A stretch of DNA of 50,514 nt from an uncultured Mediterranea sp. (GCA_945641355.1 CALZEQ010000024.1:1-50514), one strand, 5' to 3'. Shown: positions 8,557 through 26,498, numbered from the stretch's first letter. The notes: generated by a model from the sequence alone, not told the origin. Translations and numbers: made by a program.

Positions 8557-8652
8557 CAAAATATAATGTAGAAAGATGCATGTAGAAGGGAAGTAAGAAG
8601 CAAAAAGAGGTAATTTATGAATCGAGTGCATGTATGTTTCGCAGATTTTACC

Positions 8653-8660
8653 TATTTTTG
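8653..8660 (+). promoter_or_regulatory. -7 box of the SusR-like regulator gene
   Basis: TATTTTTG followed by C, 23 bases upstream of the ATG at 8684. It lies inside a possible in-frame upstream extension (from 8630), which argues against that extension. Confidence 0.5.
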
Positions 8661-8683
8661 CACAAACACATGACCATTGCCCC

Positions 8684-10309
8684 ATGAAACGATTTATCTT
8701 TCTGTTTATTACCTGTCATCTTTTGCTCAGCACAGCGAGGCTATGGGCGGAAGATACGAAACAATTTCATTCGCTGATGGAACAGGCTGAGATAGCCTTG
8801 TACACCGACCCAAAACTTTCATCGGCATTGGCTAGTCGGGCCATCGCCCTCTGTCCGGAAAAGAAACCCGACCGGTCGCGGGCCGAGGCCATCCTGCTCT
8901 ACTGCCGGGCCGAGCAGTTGCTGGGCCATTTCGACCTGAGCATCCAGAACCTGCATAACGTACAATCCTACATCGCACCCTCCGAGAAGAAACTGAATGC
9001 CCACCGACTGTCGCTGATGGGGCGTGTCTATGGCAAGTTGGGCGATTACAACAAGGCGATAGAGCTGAACGATGAGGCTATCTCCTACTTCAAGGCTACA
9101 GGAGACTCGGCTGCGCTGGCCGAATGCTACAACGAACGGGGTGTGACGCACCACTTCATGAACGAGTTTCAGGTGGCTGAACGTTTCTTCCTGCAGGCAT
9201 TGGATATCAACCGCTCGCAGCGCAATCTGCAGGGTATTGCTGCCAATCTGAACAACCTCTGTCTGTACAAGGGTGATACAGAGGATAAACTGCGCTTCAT
9301 ACAGGAGGCCATCACCATCAATAAAAACCTGAACGCCAAATGGTCGTTGGGTGAAAACTACAACAACATGGGGAAGCAGCTCTACTATGGGGGCAGCTAC
9401 CAGCAAGCGCTGGATGCACTGAAAACGGCGTATGACTATGCAACGGAAATAGGGGCACGCGAGCTGATTTGTGACAACTACGAATACTCTGCCCGTGTCT
9501 ATGCCTCCATCGGCGACTATGCCAAGGCTTACACGAACCTGCAACAGATGTATGCCCTGAATAAGGAGCTGCAGAGCAGCAACCGCCTGCGCAACATCGA
9601 GCAGGAGATCGCCTACAAGCAGTATCAGGAACAGAAGTATGCAGCCGAACAGCAGAAACAGGCCTATAAGATAGAGCTGTTGAACCGGAACCTGTGGATA
9701 TTGGCTATCCTCTTCGTGCTGGGGTTGGCCTGTAGCTTCTATGTGTACAAACTATCCAAACGGCGGAAGGACCTGGAACTGGTGGAGGCACGCTACCAGT
9801 TGCAGTGCTCGGAACGTGAACTGGATGAACTGAAGCTGCATCAGCAGCAGCTGGAACTGCAGAATGTGCAGTCTGCCCTGGAGAACAGCCGGCAGGAGGC
9901 TACAACCTTTGCCGTCTTCCTGCAAAGCCGCAACGAGCTGCTCGACAAGATACGCGAGATGATAAAGGAGGGCTACAAGATGGATGCAGCCAACCTGATA
10001 CCGCACTTGAAAAGGGTAAATGCCTACATCAGCCAGTATCAGAGTGGAGACAATGCCAACAATACGCTGCTGCAAAATATTGAGGAGAAAAACCAGGCAT
10101 TCGTGCAACGCCTCACTGGTCAGCATCCCGACCTGACGCAAGGAGAGATACATCTGGCTACCTTGCTCCGTGTCAATCTCTCCACCAAGGAGATTGCCAT
10201 GATTACCGGAACGACTCCCAAGACCATCAACATGAACCGCTACCGGCTGCGCAAGGCACTGGCCTTGGAGGGGGAGGAGGATTTGGTGGAGTATCTGACG
10301 CGCTTTTAG
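8684..10309 (+). CDS. SusR-like TPR membrane regulator of the adjacent PUL
   Basis: The 541-residue protein has a signal peptide or N-terminal anchor (MKRFIFLFITCHLLLS), about 270 residues of TPR-type helices, a membrane helix near 335-357, a coiled coil (about 360-430) and a C-terminal LuxR-like helix-turn-helix (about 500-535, with LSTKEIAMITGTTPKTINM). This order matches SusR-type regulators of Bacteroides PULs. The TPR part would sense an oligosaccharide in the periplasm and the tail would bind DNA. It sits 211 bases upstream of susC on the same strand. Three copies of TTGTAGATA in that gap are possible binding sites. The start at 8684 is chosen because it gives a signal sequence and lies after the -7 box. 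Confidence 0.8.
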   Translation: MKRFIFLFITCHLLLSTARLWAEDTKQFHSLMEQAEIALYTDPKLSSALASRAIALCPEKKPDRSRAEAILLYCRAEQLLGHFDLSIQNLHNVQSYIAPSEKKLNAHRLSLMGRVYGKLGDYNKAIELNDEAISYFKATGDSAALAECYNERGVTHHFMNEFQVAERFFLQALDINRSQRNLQGIAANLNNLCLYKGDTEDKLRFIQEAITINKNLNAKWSLGENYNNMGKQLYYGGSYQQALDALKTAYDYATEIGARELICDNYEYSARVYASIGDYAKAYTNLQQMYALNKELQSSNRLRNIEQEIAYKQYQEQKYAAEQQKQAYKIELLNRNLWILAILFVLGLACSFYVYKLSKRRKDLELVEARYQLQCSERELDELKLHQQQLELQNVQSALENSRQEATTFAVFLQSRNELLDKIREMIKEGYKMDAANLIPHLKRVNAYISQYQSGDNANNTLLQNIEEKNQAFVQRLTGQHPDLTQGEIHLATLLRVNLSTKEIAMITGTTPKTINMNRYRLRKALALEGEEDLVEYLTRF

Positions 10310-10323
10310 GTGGAAAATAGGTT

Positions 10324-10420
10324 TTGTAGATATATTTTATATTAATTTATCTCTTATAATCAGTGAGTTGCAAAAATGATTGTAGATAATAAAATGGTCT
10401 AAAATTCCACTTTGTAGATA
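10324..10420 (+). promoter_or_regulatory. three direct TTGTAGATA repeats upstream of susC
   Basis: TTGTAGATA occurs at 10324-10332, 10380-10388 and 10412-10420, all in the same orientation, in the 211-base gap before susC. They are candidate binding sites for the SusR-like protein. No perfect TAnnTTTG box was found here; the closest is around CGTTCTTTG near 10463-10471. Confidence 0.4.
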
Positions 10421-10520
10421 CTTTAATGAGGTGCATTATTAGGTCATTTCTACCGAAATATCGTTCTTTGCCCCCATGTGAAAGCAACTCATTATTAACC
10501 TTATCAAAAAACTATCACAC

Positions 10521-13500
10521 ATGGGAAGAATGAAAAAGTATTCCTCTGTACGAAGAGCGATGATGCTATGCATGCTCTTTGTGGGGCTGATGCCGCTGAC
10601 ACTGTGGGCTCAGACCATCCAAGTGACCGGTACCGTGCTGGACGCTACCGGTGAAACCATCATCGGTGCCAGCGTGCTGGAAAAAGGTACTACCAACGGT
10701 GCCATAACGGACATCGACGGAAAGTTCAGTCTGGCAGTGAAACAGGGTGCCGAACTGCAAGTAAGTTTTGTGGGATACGTGACGCAAAACGTAAAGGTGA
10801 CCGGAAACCAGCCGCTGAAAATCGTGCTGAAAGAGGACAGCCAGGCACTGGAAGAAGTAGTAGTAATCGGCTACGGTACGCAGAAGAAGTCGGACGTATC
10901 GGGTTCGGTAACTACCGTACAAGGTGACAAACTGAACAAGATGCCTACCGCCAACGCAGAAGCCGCCCTGCAGGGTATGGCTCCGGGCTTGGCAGTCAAC
11001 TTCGGTAGCGGTGCCGCCGGTTCGAGCGCTTCGCTGCAGGTGCGTGGTGTCACCACCTGGGGTACAGATAACTCCCCGCTGGTCATCATTGACGGTGTGC
11101 CGGGCGACATGTCTTACCTGAACCCCGAAGACATCAAGTCGATGTCTGTCTTGAAGGATGCAGCCACGGCTGCCATCTACGGTGCGCGTGCTGCTGCGGG
11201 TGTCATCTTGATTGAGACAAACCGCGGTACGGAATCGAAACCCAAAATCAACTTCTCGGCCTACTGGGGTATGGACGACCTGCCCAAGAAACTGGATATG
11301 TGTAACAGCGAAGAGTTCATCAAGGTGCGCAAGATGGCCCTGACCAACGCCGGCATCCAGCCCAACCGCTGGCCTGCCTACATCGCCGCCTACGACCAGA
11401 ACCCCTCGCAGTTTGCCGACACCGACTGGCAGGACGAGTACTATCGCCGCGGATTCGTACAGAAGTACAACGTGGGCTACACAGCCGGTACAGAGTATAG
11501 CAACGTGGCCCTGTCGGCCTTCTACTCGAAGGAAGACAACGTGGTGGTAGGCACAGGCGATCAGAAGTATGGCTTCCGCTTGAACTCGGACGTGAAGCGC
11601 GGCAAGTTCAAGATGGGCGAGAGCATCAGCTACAGCCGCTGGCAGGCCGACCTGGAGGCCAACTCCGGATTCCCCGGTATCTACCAGGTGACCAACATGG
11701 AACCTCTGGCACCGCTCTATGACGAGAACAACGAGGGCGGCTACGGCGGCGCACTGCCGGGCATGGGCATGAGCGACGCCTGCAACATGGTGGGCTTTAA
11801 CAACCTGATAGACTACACCGGCGCCAACGACTACATCTCGGCCTCCGGCTACCTGCAGTACGAGCCCATCAAGGACCTCGTCATCAAGGCACAGGCTGCC
11901 CGCAGCATCTACTTCGGCGAGACCCGCACCTTCAAGCCCACCTATCAGCTGGGTTCGCTGAAGAGCAACTCCCGAGCTTCCCTGAACGAGGAGAACACGA
12001 AGACCATCAACGACCTGCTGGAACTGACCGCCAACTACAGCAAGACCTTCAACGAGGCTCACAGCCTGCAAGTGTTGCTGGGTATGTCGCAGGAAGAGAG
12101 CAAGTACAAAGTGCTGACTGCCTATGGTGACACCTTCGAGAACAACGACATGGGCGTGCTGAACCAGGCACAGAGCAACTACAGCGTAGGCGGCTCACGC
12201 ACACGTAGCGGACTGCGTTCGGTGTTCGGTCGTCTGAACTACAACTACAAGATGCGCTACATGCTGATGGCTTCGTTCCGTTACGACGGTTCTTCACGCT
12301 TCGCCGAAGGCAACAAGTGGGGTTTCTTCCCCTCAGTCTCTTTGGGTTGGAACATCGCCAACGAAGGCTTCTGGGAAAACCTGAAGGAGACGGTCAATGC
12401 CTTCAAGCTGCGCTTGAGCTATGGTGGCCTGGGTAACCAGAGCATCGGCCTCTACAAGTACATCCCGACACTGACCAACAACACCCACAAGCTGAACTAT
12501 CCGTTCGACGGACAGAACCCCTCACTGGGTTATGCCATCACCTCACTGCCCTCGGCCAACATCAAGTGGGAGACCACCATCTACAAGAACATCGGTATCG
12601 ACCTGGGCCTCTGGAACAACAAGTTGGAGTTGACCGCCGAGGCTTACATCAAAGATACCCGCGACATGCTTTCCACCAAGAACATCAGCCTCTGCACGGG
12701 CTTCGGCTCGCTGACGGTGAACGACGGTAAGCTGCGCACCACCGGTTTCGAAGTACAGGCCATCTATCACGGTAATGCCGGCGAATTCAAGTATGACCTC
12801 GACATGAACCTGAGCCACTACAAGAGTGTGCTGAAGTCCATGGCCGACCCCAACTACCTGTACGAGTACGGCGTGGCCCGCACCTACGTAGGTGGTGAAA
12901 TCGGTGAGTTCTGGGCTTACAAGACAGCCGGTATCTTCCAGAGCCAGGCAGAAGTGGACGACTGGAACAAGCAGCACGGATATACCGACAGCAAAGGCAA
13001 GTGGCAGCCCATGCAGCCCAGTGCCAAGCCGGGTGACATCCGCTTCATCGACCAGAACGGTGACGGCCTGCTGGACAGCAACGACAAGATCAAGCAGGGC
13101 AGCGGTAATCCGAAGGTGGCTCTGGCCTTCAACATCAACCTGGCTTACAAGAACTTTGACCTGGTGGCCAACTTCTACGGCAACCTGGGTGTGAAGCGCT
13201 ACAACTACACCAAGTACTACCTGCAGAAGATGGACTCGAACTTCAACTACGGCCGCGACTGCCTCAACGCCTGGACACCGGAGAACACCAAGACGGACAT
13301 TCCCCGTGCCGTACAAGGTGACCCCAACGGCAACTCACGTATCAGCGACCGCTTCATCGAGAATGGTGACTACCTGCGCCTGAACAACCTGCAGCTGGGC
13401 TACAACCTGCCCAACAAGATTTGCCAGCAGTGGGGCATCAGCAACCTGCGCTTCTACATCGGCGGTACCCGCCTCTTCACCATCACCGGCTATAAGGGTT

Positions 13501-13601
13501 ATGACCCCTCCACCGGTTCGACCGTAGGTCAGATGGGTGTAGACTACGCTTCTTCACCGCTGAGCCGCACCTACATGGCAGGTATCAAATTTGGTTTCTA
13601 A
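10521..13601 (+). CDS. SusC/RagA TonB-dependent outer-membrane transporter
   Basis: The 1026-residue protein has a signal peptide ending at LWAQ, then a carboxypeptidase-regulatory-like domain (from VTGTVLDATGETIIGASV), a plug domain beginning near EEVVVIGYGTQKKSDVSGSV, and a C-terminal beta-barrel ending in an aromatic-rich strand (AGIKFGF). These are SusC hallmarks. It imports an oligosaccharide across the outer membrane using TonB energy, working with the SusD lipoprotein encoded 24 bases downstream. Length is normal for the family. ATG 10521 is used; an ATG at 10530 is an alternative. Regulation is probably by the adjacent TPR regulator. The glycan cannot be named from the sequence. Confidence 0.95.
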   Translation: MGRMKKYSSVRRAMMLCMLFVGLMPLTLWAQTIQVTGTVLDATGETIIGASVLEKGTTNGAITDIDGKFSLAVKQGAELQVSFVGYVTQNVKVTGNQPLKIVLKEDSQALEEVVVIGYGTQKKSDVSGSVTTVQGDKLNKMPTANAEAALQGMAPGLAVNFGSGAAGSSASLQVRGVTTWGTDNSPLVIIDGVPGDMSYLNPEDIKSMSVLKDAATAAIYGARAAAGVILIETNRGTESKPKINFSAYWGMDDLPKKLDMCNSEEFIKVRKMALTNAGIQPNRWPAYIAAYDQNPSQFADTDWQDEYYRRGFVQKYNVGYTAGTEYSNVALSAFYSKEDNVVVGTGDQKYGFRLNSDVKRGKFKMGESISYSRWQADLEANSGFPGIYQVTNMEPLAPLYDENNEGGYGGALPGMGMSDACNMVGFNNLIDYTGANDYISASGYLQYEPIKDLVIKAQAARSIYFGETRTFKPTYQLGSLKSNSRASLNEENTKTINDLLELTANYSKTFNEAHSLQVLLGMSQEESKYKVLTAYGDTFENNDMGVLNQAQSNYSVGGSRTRSGLRSVFGRLNYNYKMRYMLMASFRYDGSSRFAEGNKWGFFPSVSLGWNIANEGFWENLKETVNAFKLRLSYGGLGNQSIGLYKYIPTLTNNTHKLNYPFDGQNPSLGYAITSLPSANIKWETTIYKNIGIDLGLWNNKLELTAEAYIKDTRDMLSTKNISLCTGFGSLTVNDGKLRTTGFEVQAIYHGNAGEFKYDLDMNLSHYKSVLKSMADPNYLYEYGVARTYVGGEIGEFWAYKTAGIFQSQAEVDDWNKQHGYTDSKGKWQPMQPSAKPGDIRFIDQNGDGLLDSNDKIKQGSGNPKVALAFNINLAYKNFDLVANFYGNLGVKRYNYTKYYLQKMDSNFNYGRDCLNAWTPENTKTDIPRAVQGDPNGNSRISDRFIENGDYLRLNNLQLGYNLPNKICQQWGISNLRFYIGGTRLFTITGYKGYDPSTGSTVGQMGVDYASSPLSRTYMAGIKFGF

Positions 13602-13625
13602 CGGATTACTTTAAGACAGACAAAC

Positions 13626-15170
13626 ATGAAGAATATACTCAAAAATATAGCATTGACCACCCTCCTGGTGAGTGGTGCCACGCTGACCTCGTGCACAGGT
13701 TCGTTCCTCGACGAGGATAGCAACCCCAACGTATTGTCGCCCTCGACCTTCTGGAAGAGTGAGGCAGACATTATGAAGGGCCTCACAGCTGCCTACGCAG
13801 CCCTGCAGCCCAGTGCCAGCTGGGCCATCCCCTACGAGCGCTACATCGTGATTGACAACTACCGCAGTGACGAGTGCGACTTCCGCGCCGACGTCAGCTC
13901 GTGGATGGCATTGGCCATGTACACCAACGAGTCGACCAACAGCGTGACCAGACAAGAGTGGACCAACCTCTATACGGGCATCAACTATGCCAACCAGTGC
14001 ATCGATAACATCCCCAACGTGCCCGAGACGGGCACCGGTGTGGCTGCACTGAAGCGCCAAGCATTGGCTGAGGCCCGCTTCCTGCGCGCCTTCTTCTACT
14101 ACCGCCTCTACATCAACTACGGTGAGAATCTGCCCATCTTCCTGCATCAGATAAGTGGTTCCGAAGAGGAGTTCTATCCCCCACAGGCCGCTCCGGGCGA
14201 AGTGGTCAGCCTCATCGAAAGCGAACTGAAAGAGGTGCAGAACGACCTGCCCGAAAGCTATGACGCCGAATACGCCGGCCGCGCTACACGCTATGCCGCA
14301 GCAGCCCTGCTGGGCAAGTTCTATATGTTCCGCCACGAGCTGTCGAAGGCCGAAGCCGAGTTTGCCAAACTGATAGGCAAGTTCCGTCTGGTGGACAACT
14401 ACTACGACAATTTCGACGGTATGCACGAGAACAACAGCGAGTCGGTGCTGGAACTGCAGTTCACGGGTGACATGAGCGGCGGCCAGTATGAATACAACCT
14501 GTTTGCCATCCACTTGGCTTCGTTCAATGCCGTTTACGATGGTTATGGTGGCTACGAAGAGGCCTATCCTACCCCCTGGCTCTGCAACGTGCTGATGAAC
14601 GACCTCACCGTAGACGGAAAGCATAGCGACCGCTGCATTGGCACTATCATTTTTGACGACCCTGCCTGCCGTCCCTTCTACTACGAAGAGGGCAAGTCGT
14701 TCAAAGACTACCACAGCGAGGGTGAAGTGTTCTGGCACAAGTATGTGCACTACGACCCGTCACAAGGCCCCTGGTGGGACAACAGTGGGTTCAACGTGCC
14801 TCTGATTCGCTACGCCGACGTGCTGTTGCTCTATGCCGAGTGTCTGAACGACCGTGGTGCCACAGCCGACGCCATCGGCTACATCAACCAGGTGCGGGCC
14901 CGCGTCAAGGTGCCTGCCCTGCCCACCACCCTGAGCAAGCAGGAGGTATTGAAGCACCTGCAGGATGTGGAGCGTCCGTGCGAGTTGGCCTTGGAGGGTT
15001 CACGCTGGTACGACCTCATCCGCTGGGGCATCGTGGAGAACACCTTGAAGGAGCATGAGAAGCCTTATGCGTCTAACTTCGTGAACACCAAGCACACCTT
15101 GCTGCCTATTCCTCACGACGAATTCCTGATGAATCCGGATTGGGTTCAAAATCCGGGATACAGCAAGTAA
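13626..15170 (+). CDS. SusD/RagB glycan-binding lipoprotein
   Basis: The 514-residue protein begins with a lipoprotein signal peptide ending in TLTSC, so Cys23 is the likely lipid anchor. It has the SusD helical core, with typical text such as ALAEARFLRAFFYYRL, LIRYADVLLLYAECLND and the family ending with R-x-H/W-x-L-I-R-W (SRWYDLIRW). It would cap the SusC barrel on the cell surface and bind the oligosaccharide. It follows susC by 24 bases in the same operon. After its stop comes a cluster of three GC-rich hairpins. Confidence 0.95.
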   Translation: MKNILKNIALTTLLVSGATLTSCTGSFLDEDSNPNVLSPSTFWKSEADIMKGLTAAYAALQPSASWAIPYERYIVIDNYRSDECDFRADVSSWMALAMYTNESTNSVTRQEWTNLYTGINYANQCIDNIPNVPETGTGVAALKRQALAEARFLRAFFYYRLYINYGENLPIFLHQISGSEEEFYPPQAAPGEVVSLIESELKEVQNDLPESYDAEYAGRATRYAAAALLGKFYMFRHELSKAEAEFAKLIGKFRLVDNYYDNFDGMHENNSESVLELQFTGDMSGGQYEYNLFAIHLASFNAVYDGYGGYEEAYPTPWLCNVLMNDLTVDGKHSDRCIGTIIFDDPACRPFYYEEGKSFKDYHSEGEVFWHKYVHYDPSQGPWWDNSGFNVPLIRYADVLLLYAECLNDRGATADAIGYINQVRARVKVPALPTTLSKQEVLKHLQDVERPCELALEGSRWYDLIRWGIVENTLKEHEKPYASNFVNTKHTLLPIPHDEFLMNPDWVQNPGYSK

Positions 15171-15171
15171 G

Positions 15172-15292
15172 TTTGTAGGGGCGGAATATCTTCCGCCCCC
15201 CCCAGAGGTAACAATTTGTAGGGGCGGACCTATGTGTCCGCCCAAAACCGCACGCCATTGGGTTCTGGGCGCAAAATATTGCGCCCCTACAA
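15172..15292. repeat. cluster of three REP-like hairpins
   Basis: Perfect stems lie at 15178-15199 (GGGGCGGAA/TTCCGCCCC), 15222-15243 (GGGCGGAC/GTCCGCCC) and 15267-15286 (GGGCGCAA/TTGCGCCC). The first two carry a leading TGTAGG; the third carries the complement CCTACA on its other side, so it is inverted. The second unit, 15217-15243, recurs identically at 20622-20648. They may also reduce transcription between susD and the GH63 gene. Confidence 0.75.
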
Positions 15293-15300
15293 GTCGTAAT

Positions 15301-15377
15301 TTGTTAATTTTAAATGGTAATTGCTAATTGTTGACTACAGATTGCACACAGTCAAATTTAAATTGTTAATTTTAAAT
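15301..15377. repeat. two 15-base AT-rich direct repeats upstream of GH63
   Basis: TTGTTAATTTTAAAT occurs at 15301-15315 and 15363-15377 in the very AT-rich leader before the GH63 gene. No TAnnTTTG box was found near them. They may simply reflect low complexity. Confidence 0.4.
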
Positions 15378-15409
15378 TTTAAATTATAGAACATTAATTA
15401 TAAATTAAA

Positions 15410-20619
<5,210 letters not shown>

Positions 20620-20621
20620 TA

Positions 20622-20648
20622 TGTAGGGGCGGACCTATGTGTCCGCCC
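20622..20648. repeat. REP-like hairpin, single copy
   Basis: The 27 bases are identical to 15217-15243 and contain a perfect 8-bp stem, GGGCGGAC/GTCCGCCC. The hairpin lies just past the first GH2 gene and could attenuate transcription before the LysO-like gene. Confidence 0.75.
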
Positions 20649-20713
20649 GGAATACAGTTCAATCAATTGTTGAGGAAAAACCGAAACTTGAATAATTTTA
20701 AAAAGAAAAGGAT

Positions 20714-21664
20714 ATGTTTACAATCATCGGACTGATGCTTACCGGCATGTGTGTGGGCTATCTCTTCAGAAAGCGGAACACGGCGTGGATACAATCCGTC
20801 ATCACGTTGCTCATCTGGCTGCTGCTCTTCATCTTGGGGTGGGAGACGGGCAGTAATGAGCGCGTTGTCAACGGACTTCATACGCTGGGGATGGAGGCGT
20901 TGCTGCTGACCTTGGCAGGTACGTTGGGCAGCGTCGTTGCGGCCAAGATCCTTTGGCAGGCCACAGCGCACAAGGCCTCTTCGGCATCCTCCGCTCCTTC
21001 AGAGGAACCTTCCGGTGTGCAAGCCGATGGTGATGCTCCGCGCCACGCCACCTGGCACGCCCTGAAGGGCAGTCTGGTCATCGTCAGTTTCTTCGTGGCG
21101 GGTGCGTTGCTGGCCTGGCTGCATTGCATGCCCTTCGACGTGGCGCAGACCGACATCGGCTTCTATGCCTTGGCTGCCTTGATGACCTCGGTGGGCATCA
21201 GCATCGGCAGCGACCCCCAGACGTTGCGCAACTTCCGCTCGCTGCATCCCCGCCTGTTGTGGCTGCCCCTCTGTACCATTGTGGGTACGTTGGTTGGATG
21301 CGCGTTGCTCAGCGTGGTGCTGCAGGGACGTTCGCTCACCGACTGTCTGGCCGTAGGTTCGGGCATGGGCTACTACTCTCTCTCCAGCATTTTCATCACC
21401 GAATATCGCGGTGCCGAGCTGGGTACGGTAGCGCTGCTGGCCAACATCAGCCGAGAGATACTCACCTTGCTGACCGCTCCCCTGCTGGTACGTCTGTTCG
21501 GGCGGCTGGCTCCCATCGCTGCCGGCGGAGCCACGACGATGGACACCACGTTACCGGTCATTGTCCGTGCATCGGGGCGCGATCTGGTGGTCGTATCCAT
21601 CTTCCACGGTTTTCTGACCGATTTCAGCGTACCCTTTTTAGTGACGCTGTTCTGTTCGTTGTAA
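20714..21664 (+). CDS. LysO-type lysine exporter family membrane protein
   Basis: The 316-residue inner-membrane protein has about eight membrane helices with a hydrophilic insertion near residues 90-115. It matches the LysO/YbjE family: G-M-G-Y-Y-S-L-S-S near the middle (SGMGYYSLSSIFITEY), an early GWETGSN segment, and a closing ATTMDTTLPVI followed by a final helix. E. coli LysO exports L-lysine. It sits inside the PUL between two GH2 genes, 94 bases after the first and 31 before the second, which is unusual since no role in glycan use is known. It might export another small metabolite; this is inference. Confidence 0.85.
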   Translation: MFTIIGLMLTGMCVGYLFRKRNTAWIQSVITLLIWLLLFILGWETGSNERVVNGLHTLGMEALLLTLAGTLGSVVAAKILWQATAHKASSASSAPSEEPSGVQADGDAPRHATWHALKGSLVIVSFFVAGALLAWLHCMPFDVAQTDIGFYALAALMTSVGISIGSDPQTLRNFRSLHPRLLWLPLCTIVGTLVGCALLSVVLQGRSLTDCLAVGSGMGYYSLSSIFITEYRGAELGTVALLANISREILTLLTAPLLVRLFGRLAPIAAGGATTMDTTLPVIVRASGRDLVVVSIFHGFLTDFSVPFLVTLFCSL

Positions 21665-21668
21665 CTGA

Positions 21669-24839
<3,171 letters not shown>

Positions 24840-24886
24840 GTGGGTACAATCTCTCCCTTTTATGCGTATACCCAAACCATTGCACC

Positions 24887-26368
24887 ATGTTACACCTTCT
24901 GTTCCTTCTGCTCATCGGCCTGCTCGCTGCCTGTGTTCGTTCCTCGGACACGGGCGACGGGCAGGCCCTGTCCGACCTCTATCCTCATATATTGCCCGTT
25001 GGCTGTCTGTCCGATAGCCTGCCTCCTGTCCCGTCTCCCGGCTTTACCGATGCCGGAGCCTGGTTTTCCTTCGCTCTACCGGATAGTCTGCAGTCTCTTT
25101 GTGGCTTCTGTGGTCCCTATAGCCTTTATGCTCCCCTTCCTACAGCTTGGGCGCAGGCTGCCGTCACCCTGACCGCTATCCATGTCCCTGCTGTTCCGTA
25201 CCGCCTCCATACCCTTTGCCATCAGCCCGGTCTGCTCCGTATTGAGGCTACCCTGCCCGATGGCGGATGGGTAGGCCAGCAGCTGCTCTTTGCCGATGCT
25301 ACCACCGCCCTGCTGCGCCTCACGCTGCGTACTGCGGCCCCTCTCTGCCTTACGGGCACCGGGTGGCATCCCTCGGTGCGTCTTACCCAGGAGGGGCACT
25401 GCGTGGTGGCTCGTCGCGCCGATCGCACGGACGAGATGCTGGTGCTGGCCTTCCCGCCCGATGTCAGCCTGCAGCTTGTGCCTGACGGTTCCAACTACCG
25501 CGCCCAGCTGCCTCCTGCCGAAGCCTCGGGTACCGACCGCCAGATTGTCCTCTCCATCTCTCTGCTCACCGGTCATACGCCCCGTGAGGCTGTCCTCTCC
25601 CGCGTATGGCAGCTCACGCAATGGCCCGCATCCGCCTGGCAGCAGTCGCGCCTGCGGTGGCAAGGCTATCTGCAGCGTTTGGCCCTGGCCGTGGGTACGC
25701 CCCGCCCCGACCGTAGTCAGGTGCAGGCACTCACCGTGCTGGCGAGTGGCTGGCGCAGTCGCCGTGAAGGACTACTCCACGGTGCCATTCTGGCTCCTGT
25801 TACCGGAGCCGACTCCCTGCCATCCCTGTCGGCCGATGCGGGCTTTGTGCAGGCGGCTGCTCTTTCGCTCTTCGCTCCCCAACTGGCGCAGAGCCAGTTG
25901 CGTGTCCTCTTCGACTACCAGCAACCCGATGGCAGCTTGCCATGCCGCCTCACGCCATCTGCTCCCGTAGCCTGCGGCCCGGTACCCACGACGCACGTAC
26001 TGCCTGCCTGCCGTGCCGTAGAGTTCCACTTCCTCCATACAGCCGATACCGCCTTTGTGGCCGAGATGTTTCCTCAGCTCTGTGCCTACTGCCGTGGGCT
26101 GCAGCAGGCCGGGGGTGCGTGGCCACCCATGGCTGCTCGGGCCGAGGGTGCCAGCCTGGCGCGATTGGCCCGGCTGCTGGGCCGTCCGCTTCCCCCGCTG
26201 CCAGCAGCACCCATGGCTGCCCCACCTGCCGCTGCTGCTGCCTGCGATAGCCTGACTGTGACACAGCCTTTGGGTGCTGCCCTGCTGCTGTTGCAGGCTT
26301 GCACGTCATCCACGTTGCCGCTGCTGCAGGGCGCATGGCTCGATGCCGCAGTGGCGGACAATCTATAA
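24887..26368 (+). CDS. GH63-like lipoprotein lacking catalytic residues
   Basis: The 493-residue protein has a short lipoprotein signal peptide (LIGLLAAC). Its text follows the 671-residue GH63 of this locus: DAGAWFSFAL matches LGAWSGYAL, LRVLFDYQQPDGSLP matches MRTLFDYQAPDGMVP, and DTAFVAEMF matches DKEFLAEMF. The WSWDSWK acid motif is replaced by SADAGFVQA, and the C-terminal third with the HENYNPLTG base is absent. It should therefore not hydrolyse sugars. It may be a surface glycan binder or a decaying gene; its frame is open and free of stops. Composition is skewed to Ala, Leu, Pro and Cys. The start gives a good lipobox. Confidence 0.72.
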   Translation: MLHLLFLLLIGLLAACVRSSDTGDGQALSDLYPHILPVGCLSDSLPPVPSPGFTDAGAWFSFALPDSLQSLCGFCGPYSLYAPLPTAWAQAAVTLTAIHVPAVPYRLHTLCHQPGLLRIEATLPDGGWVGQQLLFADATTALLRLTLRTAAPLCLTGTGWHPSVRLTQEGHCVVARRADRTDEMLVLAFPPDVSLQLVPDGSNYRAQLPPAEASGTDRQIVLSISLLTGHTPREAVLSRVWQLTQWPASAWQQSRLRWQGYLQRLALAVGTPRPDRSQVQALTVLASGWRSRREGLLHGAILAPVTGADSLPSLSADAGFVQAAALSLFAPQLAQSQLRVLFDYQQPDGSLPCRLTPSAPVACGPVPTTHVLPACRAVEFHFLHTADTAFVAEMFPQLCAYCRGLQQAGGAWPPMAARAEGASLARLARLLGRPLPPLPAAPMAAPPAAAAACDSLTVTQPLGAALLLLQACTSSTLPLLQGAWLDAAVADNL

Positions 26369-26394
26369 TTCGCCGAAGTCAGTACGGAACTTGA

Positions 26395-26498
26395 TTCAGT
26401 CCTATCCTTAGGTTGGTTCACTCGTATACTGAAATAATCTAACCATAGGACTGAAATAACCTAATCATACGACTGAAGGTATCTCCCTATAGGAATGA
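26395..26498. repeat. inverted repeat with 22-bp-phased units, copy 2
   Basis: TTCAGTCCTAT (26395-26405) and ATAGGACTGAA (26445-26455) are perfect inverted arms. Related units start at 26423, 26445, 26467 and 26489, each 22 bases apart, with core A-C/A-T-G-A. The segment 26467-26498 matches 6703-6734 with about four differences. It ends a few bases before the 107-bp direct repeat. Confidence 0.7.

Noticed and set aside
10566..12071. Long minus-strand open frame inside susC
   Set aside because: It mirrors the SusC coding sequence, is rich in Val, His and Gly as expected from antisense of a GC-rich gene, and has no start context.
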